NCBI RefSeq assembly: GCF_004145845.1
Contig: NZ_SELP01000001.1
Location: forward strand, 620,001-684,000
DNA: 64,000 nucleotides
From: Loktanella sp. IMCC34160
Lineage (GTDB): Bacteria; Pseudomonadota; Alphaproteobacteria; Rhodobacterales; Rhodobacteraceae
Reading direction: 5' to 3'
In this document: positions 25,687-33,733 of the stretch, piece by piece
Layout of the letters: each line of letters starts with the position of its first letter
How positions within the stretch are numbered: the stretch's first letter is position 1
Position numbers and translations under genes: made by a program
Notes under the pieces: generated by a model
The model's input: only the letters and a program-made list of their open reading frames with translations
What the model was told of the DNA's origin: nothing
Database searches by the model: none

Positions 25687-26238
25687 CTAGCGGAAGGCGG
25701 GACCGTGCGCCCAGATGGTCAGCGAATGGCGTTCGCCGCGGGTCACCGGCGTGACCCGGTGCAGCATGTAGCTGGGAAACAGGGTCGCAGTGCCGCGCGT
25801 CTTCGGCGCCTCGACCGCATGGCTTGAGGGCATGACCTCGAGCGTGCCGCCGTCATACGCCTCGGGCTCGGACAGTTGGACGACCATGGTCAGCTTGCGT
25901 TTCGACGCCAGTTGTCCGTCGCCGATATCGGAATGCCATGTGAAATGGCCCTCACGCTCGGCCCCGTAGCGGGCGACCTGCGCACTTTCGGAGAAGTCAG
26001 TGAGGGCAAAGTCAAAGACATCGCGGTTGGCGATCCGCACCACGTCGATGATCCGGTCCATGACCCAATCCGCGCCCTCGACATCGTCCAGCCAGACCAG
26101 ATCGGCGCGGCGCAGGTTGTGGTCGCGGGCCTGCCCGACAAGACGCGCATCCGATGCTTCGGCGGCGCAGCCGATGGCGACGATGCGGTCGCAATCGGTG
26201 GCGGAAAACGCAGCATCGACCGAATGGATGGCGATCAT
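25687..26238 (-). CDS. 2OG-Fe(II) prolyl-hydroxylase-type oxygenase
   Basis: 183 residues with the double-stranded beta-helix facial triad: HSDIGD (His-x-Asp near residues 99-101) and the distal His in YMLHRVTPV, followed by the 2-oxoglutarate-binding Arg in GERHSLTIW. This pattern matches the PKHD/PiuC group of bacterial hydroxylases, although it is about 40 residues shorter than PiuC. It could hydroxylate a protein or small molecule; the substrate is unknown. Start at 26238 (MIAIHSVDAAFS) seems right. It lies upstream of the DUF1801 gene with 33 nt between. Confidence 0.8.
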   Translation of the reverse strand: MIAIHSVDAAFSATDCDRIVAIGCAAEASDARLVGQARDHNLRRADLVWLDDVEGADWVMDRIIDVVRIANRDVFDFALTDFSESAQVARYGAEREGHFTWHSDIGDGQLASKRKLTMVVQLSEPEAYDGGTLEVMPSSHAVEAPKTRGTATLFPSYMLHRVTPVTRGERHSLTIWAHGPAFR

Positions 26239-26342
26239 GGGAAGGGTCCGTCCTGTATGAAGGAAGACCCCGCCTAGGGCCGGACCTGACCCCGATCTTG
26301 TCTGTTTTCGACCTGAAGGTCTGTTTGCGCCCTAAATCCGGG

Positions 26343-27038
26343 TCAGCCCATGATCCGTTCGCGCAGGCTGCGGTGGCTGACGATCGGGCCCTGGTCGAAA
26401 CTGTCGGTCGCCTTGCGCGTCGCCGGAACCGGGCGCGGGGCGCGGTGCGACCGGGCCGGGCTGGGCTGGGCCGCTGGTTCTTCGGTCCTGGGGGCGGCGA
26501 ACAGGTCGTCAAAGACCTTGTTCTTCGCGGCGTCGATACCCTTATCCACCGGCTTCTGGTGCCGTGCCAGCAGGGCCCGCGCGGCCGAGGCACCGGCGGC
26601 AGTCAGGATTTCGTCGGCCATTTCCCCGGCGGGGCCGTTCAGATGGGTCCAGCGGATCTGGATCTTCCTGGCAAAGACTTTGCCCTTGCCGATCTTCACC
26701 TCGACCCATTTCGTCGTGGGGATCCACCAGATCCGAAGGGTGCGCACCTGCACGCCCTGAAAATCGGACCATGGCCGTTTCGATTTCCCCATGACAGAGA
26801 ACCCTTCGTCATCCGCGTAGAAACTGGGCGCCGGACGCCAGAGGGCAAAGGCGCAGGTGACCGCGGCCCAAAGTCCGAACAGAAGCGATACGCCGCCGAT
26901 CAATGGGGAAAAGGCATCGGTCCCGCCCGATCCAATGGCGGCGCCGGTTAACAGGGCCTTGCCGAACAGGGCAAACCCGATCCCGATCCCGACGCCGGTG
27001 ATCAGGTTCTGTTTGCGCGGAAAAAGAACAATGGCCAT
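26343..27038 (-). CDS. Hypothetical membrane-anchored protein with PH-like core
   Basis: 231 residues, not recognised as a named family. Two hydrophobic segments occupy about residues 10-60, followed by a compact beta-rich region (YADDEGFSVMGKSKRPWSDF, then VKIGKGKVFARKIQIRW) that looks like the bacterial PH-like domain seen in small membrane proteins. The C-terminal 50 residues are rich in Pro, Ala, Arg and Ser and likely disordered. The start at 27038 is chosen because GGGGAGGCA stands at ideal distance; a longer frame to 27101 lacks a ribosome site. It stands alone between the hydroxylase and lacI-type genes. Confidence 0.7.
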   Translation of the reverse strand: MAIVLFPRKQNLITGVGIGIGFALFGKALLTGAAIGSGGTDAFSPLIGGVSLLFGLWAAVTCAFALWRPAPSFYADDEGFSVMGKSKRPWSDFQGVQVRTLRIWWIPTTKWVEVKIGKGKVFARKIQIRWTHLNGPAGEMADEILTAAGASAARALLARHQKPVDKGIDAAKNKVFDDLFAAPRTEEPAAQPSPARSHRAPRPVPATRKATDSFDQGPIVSHRSLRERIMG

Positions 27039-27122
27039 GAATGCCTCCCCTTGCGTTTCGCCCAAGGGTTGCGTGGGCATTCCGGCCGTTTTCGACCGCA
27101 TTCAGGGTATTTTTGGGGCGGA

Positions 27123-28160
27123 CTAGGTCGGCGCGGGGCCAAGTGACTGACGCCACTTGATCGTGGTTTCCAACTCCTCGCCCGGTCCGGGGTCGTCGCC
27201 CGCCCGCAGCGCCAGAAGCCGCCGGGCCGCCCGCCGCCCCATTTCCCGGTGGGGGACGTGCACGGTGGTCAGCCCCGGCGTCACGATCCCGGCAAGGTCG
27301 ATGTCGTCAAACCCGGTGATCGACACATCCTGCGGCACCCGCAGACCCAGATCGCGGGCCTTCATCAAGGCACCTGCGGCGAACACGTCGTTGCCGCACA
27401 GAACCGCCGTGGGGCGCGGCGTCTGGTCCATCAGGCGGGCGAACCGCTCTGCGCCGTTGTCGATTGAATAGGTGGTTTCCTCGATCAGCAGGTCAGCGGG
27501 GTCCAGCCCGTGATCCGACAGGGCCGAACAGATGCCCCGGAAACGTTCGCGGGCCCGGTCGTTGCCCGATCGTTCCGCCGTAATGACGCCGATGTTGCGG
27601 TGCCCCTGCGCCAAAACCTCTTCGGTCAGTGCCTTCATCGCGGCGAAGTTGTCAAACCCGACAGAGTGCCGCCGCACCGAATTGTCATGCACCCAGGCCA
27701 CGACATAGGGAATGCCGCGCCGGTCAAGAAAATCGTAGGTCTGCGCGGTGCGGTCGTGGCCGATCAGCAGCAGCGCATCGGCCCCCCGCGCGACCAACGC
27801 CCGGATCTGATCCTCCTCCCGGTCAGGGTCATAGCTGGACGAGGCGACCAGAAGGGTGATCCCATTGGCCTGCAATTCGTCCTGAAACGCCTGAAGGCCC
27901 CGGGCAAAGATGGCGTTTTCCATGGTCGGGATGATTGCGCCAAAGGTATTCGTGCGCTTCGCGGCAAGGGCCCGAGCCCCGAAATTCGGCGCATAGCCAA
28001 GATCACGGACCGCTTCCATGACCCGCTGCCGGGTGCGTTCACTGACCTGATCGGGCGAATTCAGACAGCGCGAGACCGTCGCGGTCGAGACACGCGCCCG
28101 CGCCGCCACGTCTTCCAACGTGGGCACGGTTGCGGTCGGGTCTCGCTCTTGTCTTGTCAA
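27123..28160 (-). CDS. LacI-family transcriptional regulator of the sulfonate locus
   Basis: 345 residues. The N-terminal LacI helix-turn-helix is seen in VSTATVSRCLN (about residues 24-34), with the hinge helix near residues 55-66 (NFGARALAAKRT), then a periplasmic-binding-protein-like sensor domain ending in VTISGFDD-like ITGFDDID. It is divergent from the TRAP/hps operon, and two LacI-type palindromes lie in the gap (28259-28297). It is therefore the likely local repressor of DHPS uptake and oxidation. The effector is unknown; DHPS or a metabolite is the natural guess. Confidence 0.88.
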   Translation of the reverse strand: MTRQERDPTATVPTLEDVAARARVSTATVSRCLNSPDQVSERTRQRVMEAVRDLGYAPNFGARALAAKRTNTFGAIIPTMENAIFARGLQAFQDELQANGITLLVASSSYDPDREEDQIRALVARGADALLLIGHDRTAQTYDFLDRRGIPYVVAWVHDNSVRRHSVGFDNFAAMKALTEEVLAQGHRNIGVITAERSGNDRARERFRGICSALSDHGLDPADLLIEETTYSIDNGAERFARLMDQTPRPTAVLCGNDVFAAGALMKARDLGLRVPQDVSITGFDDIDLAGIVTPGLTTVHVPHREMGRRAARRLLALRAGDDPGPGEELETTIKWRQSLGPAPT

Positions 28161-28258
28161 AACCTCTGGCTTTCCTGATGGGCGGGCCGGGCATCTGTTC
28201 CGGTCGTGGTCCCTTATCCCTTACATCATAGCGGTTGGCGGGGTGTATCCATGGATAC

Positions 28259-28276
28259 AATGTAAGCGCTTGCATT
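28259..28276. promoter_or_regulatory. LacI-type operator 1
   Basis: AATGTAAGCGCTTGCATT is an almost perfect palindrome with the central GCGC-containing core typical of LacI/GalR family sites. Its centre is 22 bp from the centre of the second palindrome, about two helical turns. Confidence 0.7.
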
Positions 28277-28281
28277 TGAAT

Positions 28282-28297
28282 ATGTAAGCGCTTACAT
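28282..28297. promoter_or_regulatory. LacI-type operator 2
   Basis: ATGTAAGCGCTTACAT is a perfect 16 bp palindrome of LacI-family type. It stands in the divergent gap between the LacI gene (start 28160) and the small membrane protein gene (start 28332). Confidence 0.8.
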
Positions 28298-28302
28298 TTT
28301 TT

Positions 28303-28319
28303 GAGAATCGAAAATTCTC
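28303..28319. other. Perfect short inverted repeat at the 5' end of the hps transcript
   Basis: GAGAAT (28303-28308), loop CGAAA, ATTCTC (28314-28319). It ends directly before GGGAG, the ribosome site of the 59-residue gene. It could be another protein site or an RNA hairpin next to the ribosome site. Confidence 0.4.
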
Positions 28320-28331
28320 GGGAGCACGCGC

Positions 28332-28511
28332 GTGGCACTGGCACTTTCGGCACTTCTCTTCGGCTGCTTCGTTCTGGACGTGGTCGCGGGGGCTTGGTTC
28401 GACATGTCGGTTCTCAGCGATGTGCAGGAGATGCTGATTCTTGCATGCGCAACGGTCGCCTTCGTGACGGCGATCCTGAAGCGCGAACGTGATTCAAAAA
28501 AAGAACACTGA
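28332..28511 (+). CDS. Small two-helix membrane protein (59 residues) leading the TRAP operon
   Basis: GTG start at 28332, TGA at 28509-28511. GGGAG lies 8 nt upstream at good distance. The sequence has a first hydrophobic helix (ALALSALLFGCFVLDVVAGA), a short acidic link, and a second helix (MLILACATVAFVTAIL) followed by a basic tail KRERDSKKEH, so it should be an inner-membrane hairpin with both ends inside. It ends 24 nt before the TRAP binding-protein gene and is the first gene behind the LacI operators. I know no name for it; a helper of the transporter is a reasonable inference. Confidence 0.65.
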   Translation: MALALSALLFGCFVLDVVAGAWFDMSVLSDVQEMLILACATVAFVTAILKRERDSKKEH

Positions 28512-28535
28512 CACATGCTCAATAGGGAGGAGCAC

Positions 28536-29681
28536 ATGCGTAGAACGACACCCGAACTGGCGTCCGAGGAACGCCGGAACTTTCTGAAGCTGGCCGCATC
28601 CGGCAGCTTTACCGCCGCATTGGTGGCCGGGGCAGGGGGGATGCTCTGGTCGTCCGAGGCTGCGGCCCAGACCCAGCAGGAAGAAGCGGAGCGGGAGGCT
28701 GCCGCCGAATACACCATGACGCTGGCCACGGCCTATGTGCTGGGCGCGTCGCGCAGCTATCCGATCATGCAGCTGGACCTGAAGGAAAACATCCAGAACG
28801 CCACCAACGGCAAGGTCTATGTGAAACTGGCACCGGGCGGCCAACTGGGCGCCGGTGGCGCGCTTGCGCAGGCGGTTCAGACCGGCACCATCCAGTGTGC
28901 GCAGCATTCGCTGGCCAACTTCGCGCCTTTTGCCTCGACCGTAGACCTGATCAACATGCCCTACCTGTGCGGTTCGAACCAGCGCTTCACCAACCTTGTG
29001 AATTCCGACACCTGGAAATCCGAAGTGCATCCCAAGGTCGAGGCCGCAGGCTTCAAGGCGCTGATGTACATCAACATCGACCCGCGCGTGGTTGCCGTGC
29101 GTCAGGGTGGCGATGCGGTCATCACCCCCGCCGACATGGCCGGTGTAAAGTTCCGCGTGCCCGGCTCTGCCATGCTGCAGCAGTACTACCGCATGGTCGG
29201 CGCCAACCCGACCCCGGTGGCATGGGGCGAAACCCCCTCGGCGATCAAGCAGGGCGTGGCCGATGCGCTTGACCCCTCGGTCGGCGCGCTGTTCGTCTTC
29301 GGCTTCAAGGACATCCTCAGCCACGTGACCTTTACCCAAGCCGTGCCGGACAGTCAGGTCTATTCGATGAACCTTGAATGGTTCAACTCGCTGCCTGCCG
29401 ACGTGCAGGAAGGGATCGAATGGGCTGGCGAAATGACCGCGCACCAGAACCTTGCCAAGGTTCCGTCCGCCCGCACCCATGCCATGGCCGAGCTGGCCAA
29501 GGCAGGTGTCCAGTTCCATTCGCTGACCGAGGATCAGCTGGCCGAATGGCAGGCCGCGGGTGGCTACCAGCGGTCCGAATGGGACGAGTTCAAGGTCGAG
29601 CTGGCCGGGTCGATGGAGACCTTCGCCAAGCTGGAAGAGGCCGCGGGCACCCAAGGCCGCTACTACGTGCACGACGCCTGA
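28536..29681 (+). CDS. TRAP transporter solute-binding protein (DctP type), probable DHPS binder
   Basis: 381 residues, periplasmic. The N-terminus carries a Tat-like signal RRNFLKLAASG with cleavage near AAAQT. The mature chain has the DctP fold, with KVYVKLAPGGQLGAGG and VKFRVPGSAM, the latter holding the arginine that normally pairs with the carboxylate or sulfonate of the ligand. The ATG at 28536 follows GGGAGGAGC; a start 21 nt upstream is less well placed. It is followed by a GC hairpin and the two membrane subunits. The sulfonate ligand is inferred from hpsN, hpsO, hpsP and suyAB downstream, as in the Roseobacter hps loci. Confidence 0.88.
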   Translation: MRRTTPELASEERRNFLKLAASGSFTAALVAGAGGMLWSSEAAAQTQQEEAEREAAAEYTMTLATAYVLGASRSYPIMQLDLKENIQNATNGKVYVKLAPGGQLGAGGALAQAVQTGTIQCAQHSLANFAPFASTVDLINMPYLCGSNQRFTNLVNSDTWKSEVHPKVEAAGFKALMYINIDPRVVAVRQGGDAVITPADMAGVKFRVPGSAMLQQYYRMVGANPTPVAWGETPSAIKQGVADALDPSVGALFVFGFKDILSHVTFTQAVPDSQVYSMNLEWFNSLPADVQEGIEWAGEMTAHQNLAKVPSARTHAMAELAKAGVQFHSLTEDQLAEWQAAGGYQRSEWDEFKVELAGSMETFAKLEEAAGTQGRYYVHDA

Positions 29682-29695
29682 TCGGCGCCACTTGC

Positions 29696-29720
29696 GGACC
29701 GGCGCACCCCGCGCCGGTCC
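29696..29720 (+). other. GC-rich intercistronic hairpin in the TRAP operon
   Basis: GGACCGGCGC (29696-29705) pairs perfectly with GCGCCGGTCC (29711-29720) across a 5 nt loop. There is no T-run, so it is more likely to stabilise the upstream binding-protein mRNA than to end transcription fully. Confidence 0.6.
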
Positions 29721-29798
29721 CAACCCTGATCACAACATTGCCGTGACCATAGGGGTCGGGGGCTGCCCAGTGCGCGCCCTGGCGGCGGGAGGTATGGA

Positions 29799-30314
29799 AT
29801 GTCGGGCATCCTGAAAGCCCTCAACCAAAACGCGGAACGCTGGCTGTTGCTGGGGTTCTACGTGATGCTTGTGGCGACCATGTTCATCGAGGTGCTGCGG
29901 CGCGAGCTGCTGGCCTATTCCTCGATCTGGGGCGAGGAGATCGTCCGCTATTCCTTCATCTACCTTGCCTGGATCGGCGCGGCATCCGCCGTGCGCGAAC
30001 GCGGGCACATCCGGATCGACGTGATCCTGCAATACGTCGGGCCACGGGTGAAGGCGCTTTTGTACATGTTCGGGGACGTGGTGATGTTCGCGGTCGCGCT
30101 TGTCGCGCTTTACTGGTCGTTCGAAACGGTCCTCGTTTCGGCAAAGTTCGGGTCGGTGACCCACGGGCTGCGGATAAGCCAGGTCTGGTTCCTGATGGCG
30201 GTGCCCACCGGGTTCGCGCTGGTGGTGGTGCGGCTGGTCCAATCCTTCCTGCGTGACCTTCACGATCTTCGGCACGGACGCCCCGTGTACGAAGGCGACA
30301 AGCTGTTCGACTGA
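29799..30314 (+). CDS. TRAP transporter small membrane subunit (DctQ type)
   Basis: 171 residues with four predicted membrane helices, the DctQ architecture. The family motif GEEIVRYSFIYLAWIGAA (about residues 47-64) is present. It partners with the large DctM subunit just downstream and the binding protein upstream to form a sodium-driven tripartite importer. The ATG at 29799 follows GGCGGGAGGT. In Roseobacter DHPS loci the equivalent genes are named hpsKLM; I do not assign the letters one by one. Confidence 0.88.
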   Translation: MSGILKALNQNAERWLLLGFYVMLVATMFIEVLRRELLAYSSIWGEEIVRYSFIYLAWIGAASAVRERGHIRIDVILQYVGPRVKALLYMFGDVVMFAVALVALYWSFETVLVSAKFGSVTHGLRISQVWFLMAVPTGFALVVVRLVQSFLRDLHDLRHGRPVYEGDKLFD

Positions 30315-30324
30315 GGGGGCCACC

Positions 30325-31656
30325 ATGCTTTGGAATACACTTCAGGAACAGACCATCGACCTTGGATGGGAATTCTATGGGCCGGTCCTTCTGTTCGTCC
30401 TTCTGGTCGCGCTGGCGGTGCCGGTCTGGGCCGCGATAGGATCGGCCGCGATCCTGATGCTGATGATCTCGGGTGCCTTGCCGCTCAGCCTGATCGGCGA
30501 AAGCCTGTTTCACGGGATCGACCATTTCGCGCTGACCGCCGTGCCGCTGTTCATCCTGACGGGGGACGTTCTGGTGCGGACCGGGCTGTCGCGCAAGTTT
30601 CTGGACGTGGCCGAGGCGCTGACACAATTCGCCAAGGGCGGGTTCGGGTCGGCCACCGTGCTGGTCTGCGGTATGTTCGCCGCGATCTCCGGGTCCGACG
30701 CGGCAGGGGCCGCCGCCGTGGGCCGGATGACCATCGACCGGCTGGTCGAAAGCGGTTACCCGCGCCCCTATGCCTGCGCCCTTGTCGCCGCGGGGGCCTG
30801 TACCGGCATCCTGATCCCGCCGTCGATCGCCTATATCATCATCGGCCTCGTGCTGGGGATTTCCGCCTCGACCCTGTTCCTTGCGGCACTGATCCCGGGG
30901 ATCGCGATCCTTCTGTCGATCCTTGCCACCAACATCATCATGAACCGGCTGTATGGCTGGGAAGGTGGCGGCAACATGTCGTTCCGCGACTGGGCCACGC
31001 GCCTTGGCGCGGCGCTGAAATCCGGCTGGTATGCCTTCATCGTGCCGGGGATCATCTTCTACGGCATCTTCTCGGGCCGGCTGACCCCGACCGAGGCCGG
31101 GGCGACCGCCGTGGTCGTGACCATCATCATGGGGTTCATCCTTGGGACGCTGAAACTGTCGGACTTTCCCGCGATGCTGGTCAGTTCGGCCAAGGTCAAC
31201 GGGGTGATCCTGCCGATCATCGCCTTTTCCCTGCCGCTGGCGCAGGCGCTGGCGATCCTTGGGGTGCCGCAGGGGTTTGTCTCTGCCGCGACCTCGCTGA
31301 GCGACGAACCCTGGGTTCTGATCCTGCTGATGATCGGCATCCTGATCGCCGCGGGCTGCGTCATGGAAACCACGCCCAACATCGTGATCCTTGCGCCGAT
31401 CCTGAAGCCGCTGGCGGATAACATCGGTATGAACGAGATCCAGTTCTGTATCATGATGATCACCGCGCTGGGGGTGGGCTTCATCACCCCGCCGCTGGGC
31501 CTGAACCTTTTCGTGGTGGCAGGGCTGACCGGGGAATCCATCCTGCGCATTGCCTATCGGGCCATTCCCTTCGTCTTCTTCATGCTGATCGTGACGCTTT
31601 TCATCGCTTATATTCCGGCGATTTCGACAACCTTTCTTCCCGACATCTACAAGTAA
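30325..31656 (+). CDS. TRAP transporter large membrane subunit (DctM type)
   Basis: 443 residues with about 12 membrane segments, the length of a separate DctM subunit. Family motifs include GSDAAGAAAVG (about residues 128-138) and GACTGILIPPSIAYIIIG, both parts of the two-fold repeated hairpin regions of the transport core. The ATG at 30325 follows GAGGGGGCC; it begins 10 nt after the DctQ stop. An open frame of 1146 codons on the opposite strand here is a GC-driven shadow. It brings in the substrate for the hps enzymes encoded next. Confidence 0.9.
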   Translation: MLWNTLQEQTIDLGWEFYGPVLLFVLLVALAVPVWAAIGSAAILMLMISGALPLSLIGESLFHGIDHFALTAVPLFILTGDVLVRTGLSRKFLDVAEALTQFAKGGFGSATVLVCGMFAAISGSDAAGAAAVGRMTIDRLVESGYPRPYACALVAAGACTGILIPPSIAYIIIGLVLGISASTLFLAALIPGIAILLSILATNIIMNRLYGWEGGGNMSFRDWATRLGAALKSGWYAFIVPGIIFYGIFSGRLTPTEAGATAVVVTIIMGFILGTLKLSDFPAMLVSSAKVNGVILPIIAFSLPLAQALAILGVPQGFVSAATSLSDEPWVLILLMIGILIAAGCVMETTPNIVILAPILKPLADNIGMNEIQFCIMMITALGVGFITPPLGLNLFVVAGLTGESILRIAYRAIPFVFFMLIVTLFIAYIPAISTTFLPDIYK

Positions 31657-31668
31657 CAGGACCACACC

Positions 31669-32979
31669 ATGCCCAGAGAGTATCTCAAGAAGGCCAAGCT
31701 TCATTCGCGCAGCGACGCGTCCGAAACCAGAGAGATCGTTCGTGGCATTCTCGACGATATCGAGGCGGGCGGGGACGAAGCCGCACTGCGCTATGCCGCG
31801 AAATTCGATCAGTACGAGGGCGAGATCATCCTCTCGCCCGAGGCCATCGCCGCCGCAACCGAAATGGTGCCGGAAAAACTGCGCCGGGATATCGAATTTT
31901 CCCATGCCAACGTGAAGAAATTTGCCGAGGCGCAGCGTGATACCGTCGCCAATTTCGAGGTCGAGGTGGTCCCCGGCCTGATCGCCGGGCAAAAGGCGAT
32001 CCCGGTTCATGCGGCGGGCTGCTATGTTCCCGGTGGGCGTTACAGCCACATCGCCAGCGCGATCATGACGGTCACCACCGCCAAGGTCGCGGGCTGCAAG
32101 AATATCGTGGCCTGTTCGCCGCCGCGCCCCGGCGTGGGCATCGCCCCGGCCATCGTTTACGCCGCCCATGTCTGCGGCGCCGACAAGATCCTTGCCATGG
32201 GCGGGGTGCAGGGCGTGGCCGCGATGACCTTTGGCCTGTTCGGGCTGCCCAAGGCAAATATCCTTGTCGGCCCCGGCAACCAGTTCGTGGCCGAAGCCAA
32301 GCGGATGCTGTTTGGCCGTGTGGGGATCGACATGATCGCGGGCCCGACCGACAGCCTGATCCTTGCCGACAAGACTGCCGATCCGATGATCGTCGCCGCC
32401 GACCTCGTGGGGCAGGCGGAACATGGCTATAACTCTCCGGTCTGGCTGGTCACGGACGACCGGGCGCTGGCCGAAGAGGTGATGCGGCTGGTCCCCACCC
32501 TGATCGACGACCTTCCGGACGTGAACCGCGACAACGCCGCCGCCGCATGGCGCGACTATGCCGAGGTGATCGTCTGCGCCGACCGCGAGGAAATGGCCGC
32601 GACCTCGGACGACTATGCGCCCGAGCACCTGACGGTGCAGGCCGCCGATCTGGACTGGTGGCTGGAACGGCTGTCCTGCTACGGGTCGCTGTTCCTTGGC
32701 GAAGAAACCACCGTTGCCTTTGGTGACAAGGCCTCGGGCACCAACCACGTGCTGCCGACCTCTGGCGCGGCCAGCTATACCGGGGGGCTGTCGGTCCACA
32801 AATACATGAAGATCGTCACCTGGCAGCGGGCCACCCGCGAAGGGTCGAAACCCGTGGCCGTGGCGACCGCCCGGATCGCCCGCCTTGAAGGGATGGAGGG
32901 CCATGCCCGGACGGCGGACATCCGGCTGGCAAAATACTTCCCGAACGAAAACTTCGACCTGACGCCGGAAGATGTCTGA
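31669..32979 (+). CDS. hpsN: Sulfopropanediol 3-dehydrogenase (histidinol-dehydrogenase family), HpsN
   Basis: 436 residues of the histidinol-dehydrogenase fold. In DHPS degraders HpsN oxidises (R)-2,3-dihydroxypropane-1-sulfonate twice with NAD+ to (R)-sulfolactate. Conserved HDH segments are seen: HAAGCYVPGGRYSH, MGGVQGVAAMTFG, VGPGNQFVAEAKR and AGPTDSLILAD, plus the late metal-binding GTNHVLPTSGAA. The gene is not in a his operon; it lies between TRAP genes and hpsO, which is the standard hps order. A true HisD is unlikely, since the his genes are at 48484-53338 without it. It starts 12 nt after the DctM stop and overlaps hpsO by 8 nt. Confidence 0.88.
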   Translation: MPREYLKKAKLHSRSDASETREIVRGILDDIEAGGDEAALRYAAKFDQYEGEIILSPEAIAAATEMVPEKLRRDIEFSHANVKKFAEAQRDTVANFEVEVVPGLIAGQKAIPVHAAGCYVPGGRYSHIASAIMTVTTAKVAGCKNIVACSPPRPGVGIAPAIVYAAHVCGADKILAMGGVQGVAAMTFGLFGLPKANILVGPGNQFVAEAKRMLFGRVGIDMIAGPTDSLILADKTADPMIVAADLVGQAEHGYNSPVWLVTDDRALAEEVMRLVPTLIDDLPDVNRDNAAAAWRDYAEVIVCADREEMAATSDDYAPEHLTVQAADLDWWLERLSCYGSLFLGEETTVAFGDKASGTNHVLPTSGAASYTGGLSVHKYMKIVTWQRATREGSKPVAVATARIARLEGMEGHARTADIRLAKYFPNENFDLTPEDV

Positions 32980-33733
32980 CACGTCCGGGTTGTTCAGCGT
33001 CGCGGGCCGCGTCGCCTGTGTTACCGGGGCCAGTTCCGGCCTTGGGCGGCAGGCGGCGCTGGTCCTTGCGCGGGCCGGGGCACAGGTTGTGGGGGTGGCG
33101 CGTCGTCGTGACGCCCTGCAATCCCTGTGCGACGCGGCCGGTCCGAATTGCGCCGCCGTCGATGCCGATATCGCCGACCGGGGCGCATTGGCCGATACGG
33201 TCGCCCGGATCGCCGCGCCTTTTGGCCCGCCCGACATTCTGATCAACGCCGCCGGGCTGAACACCCGCGAACCGGCGGATGATGTGACGGATGCAGGCTG
33301 GGACGCGACGCTGGCAATCAACCTGTCCGCGCCGTTCTTCCTTGCCCGCGCCATGGTGCCGGCGATGAAGGAAAAGGGCTGGGGCCGGATCGTCAACTTC
33401 GCTTCGCTTCAATCCACGCGGGCCTTCCCCGGCGGCATCGCCTATGGCGCGACCAAGGGCGGCATCGCCCAGATGACCCGCGCCATGGCCGAAGCCTGGT
33501 CGGCCCATGGGATCACCGCCAACGCGATCGGGCCGGGATTCTTCCCGACCGAGCTGACCAAGGCGGTTTTCGACGATGCCGGTCGCGCCGCCCGCAATGC
33601 CGCGCAGACCTGTATCGGACGCAACGGCCGCCCCAACGATCTGGACGGCACGGTCCTGTTTTTCTGTTCCGAGGCGTCGGCCTATGTCACCGGCCAAATC
33701 CTGATGCTGGATGGGGGGTTCACCGCGAAATGA
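32972..33733 (+). CDS. hpsO: SDR dehydrogenase, HpsO-type DHPS 2-dehydrogenase
   Basis: 253 residues, classical short-chain dehydrogenase. The cofactor loop is TGASSGLGRQA (about residues 19-29), NAAGLN replaces the usual NNAG, and the catalytic set is Ser in NFASLQS plus YGATKGG (Tyr-x-x-x-Lys). In known hps loci HpsO and HpsP are DHPS 2-dehydrogenases that together interconvert DHPS enantiomers through the ketone. It overlaps hpsN by 8 nt and hpsP by 4 nt, which supports a shared role. Function is assigned by context; substrate is not visible in sequence. Confidence 0.8.
   Translation: MSDTSGLFSVAGRVACVTGASSGLGRQAALVLARAGAQVVGVARRRDALQSLCDAAGPNCAAVDADIADRGALADTVARIAAPFGPPDILINAAGLNTREPADDVTDAGWDATLAINLSAPFFLARAMVPAMKEKGWGRIVNFASLQSTRAFPGGIAYGATKGGIAQMTRAMAEAWSAHGITANAIGPGFFPTELTKAVFDDAGRAARNAAQTCIGRNGRPNDLDGTVLFFCSEASAYVTGQILMLDGGFTAK

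Noticed and set aside
31669-32979. Histidinol dehydrogenase hisD of histidine synthesis
   Set aside because: It is located between a TRAP importer and hpsO, far from the his genes; context fits the HpsN branch of the family.
29956-33396. Open frame of 1146 codons on the minus strand
   Set aside because: It lies antisense to the DctQ, DctM, HpsN and HpsO genes, which have clear families and ribosome sites. Its product is Arg/His/Gly/Asp-rich low-complexity sequence, as expected from a GC-rich shadow frame.
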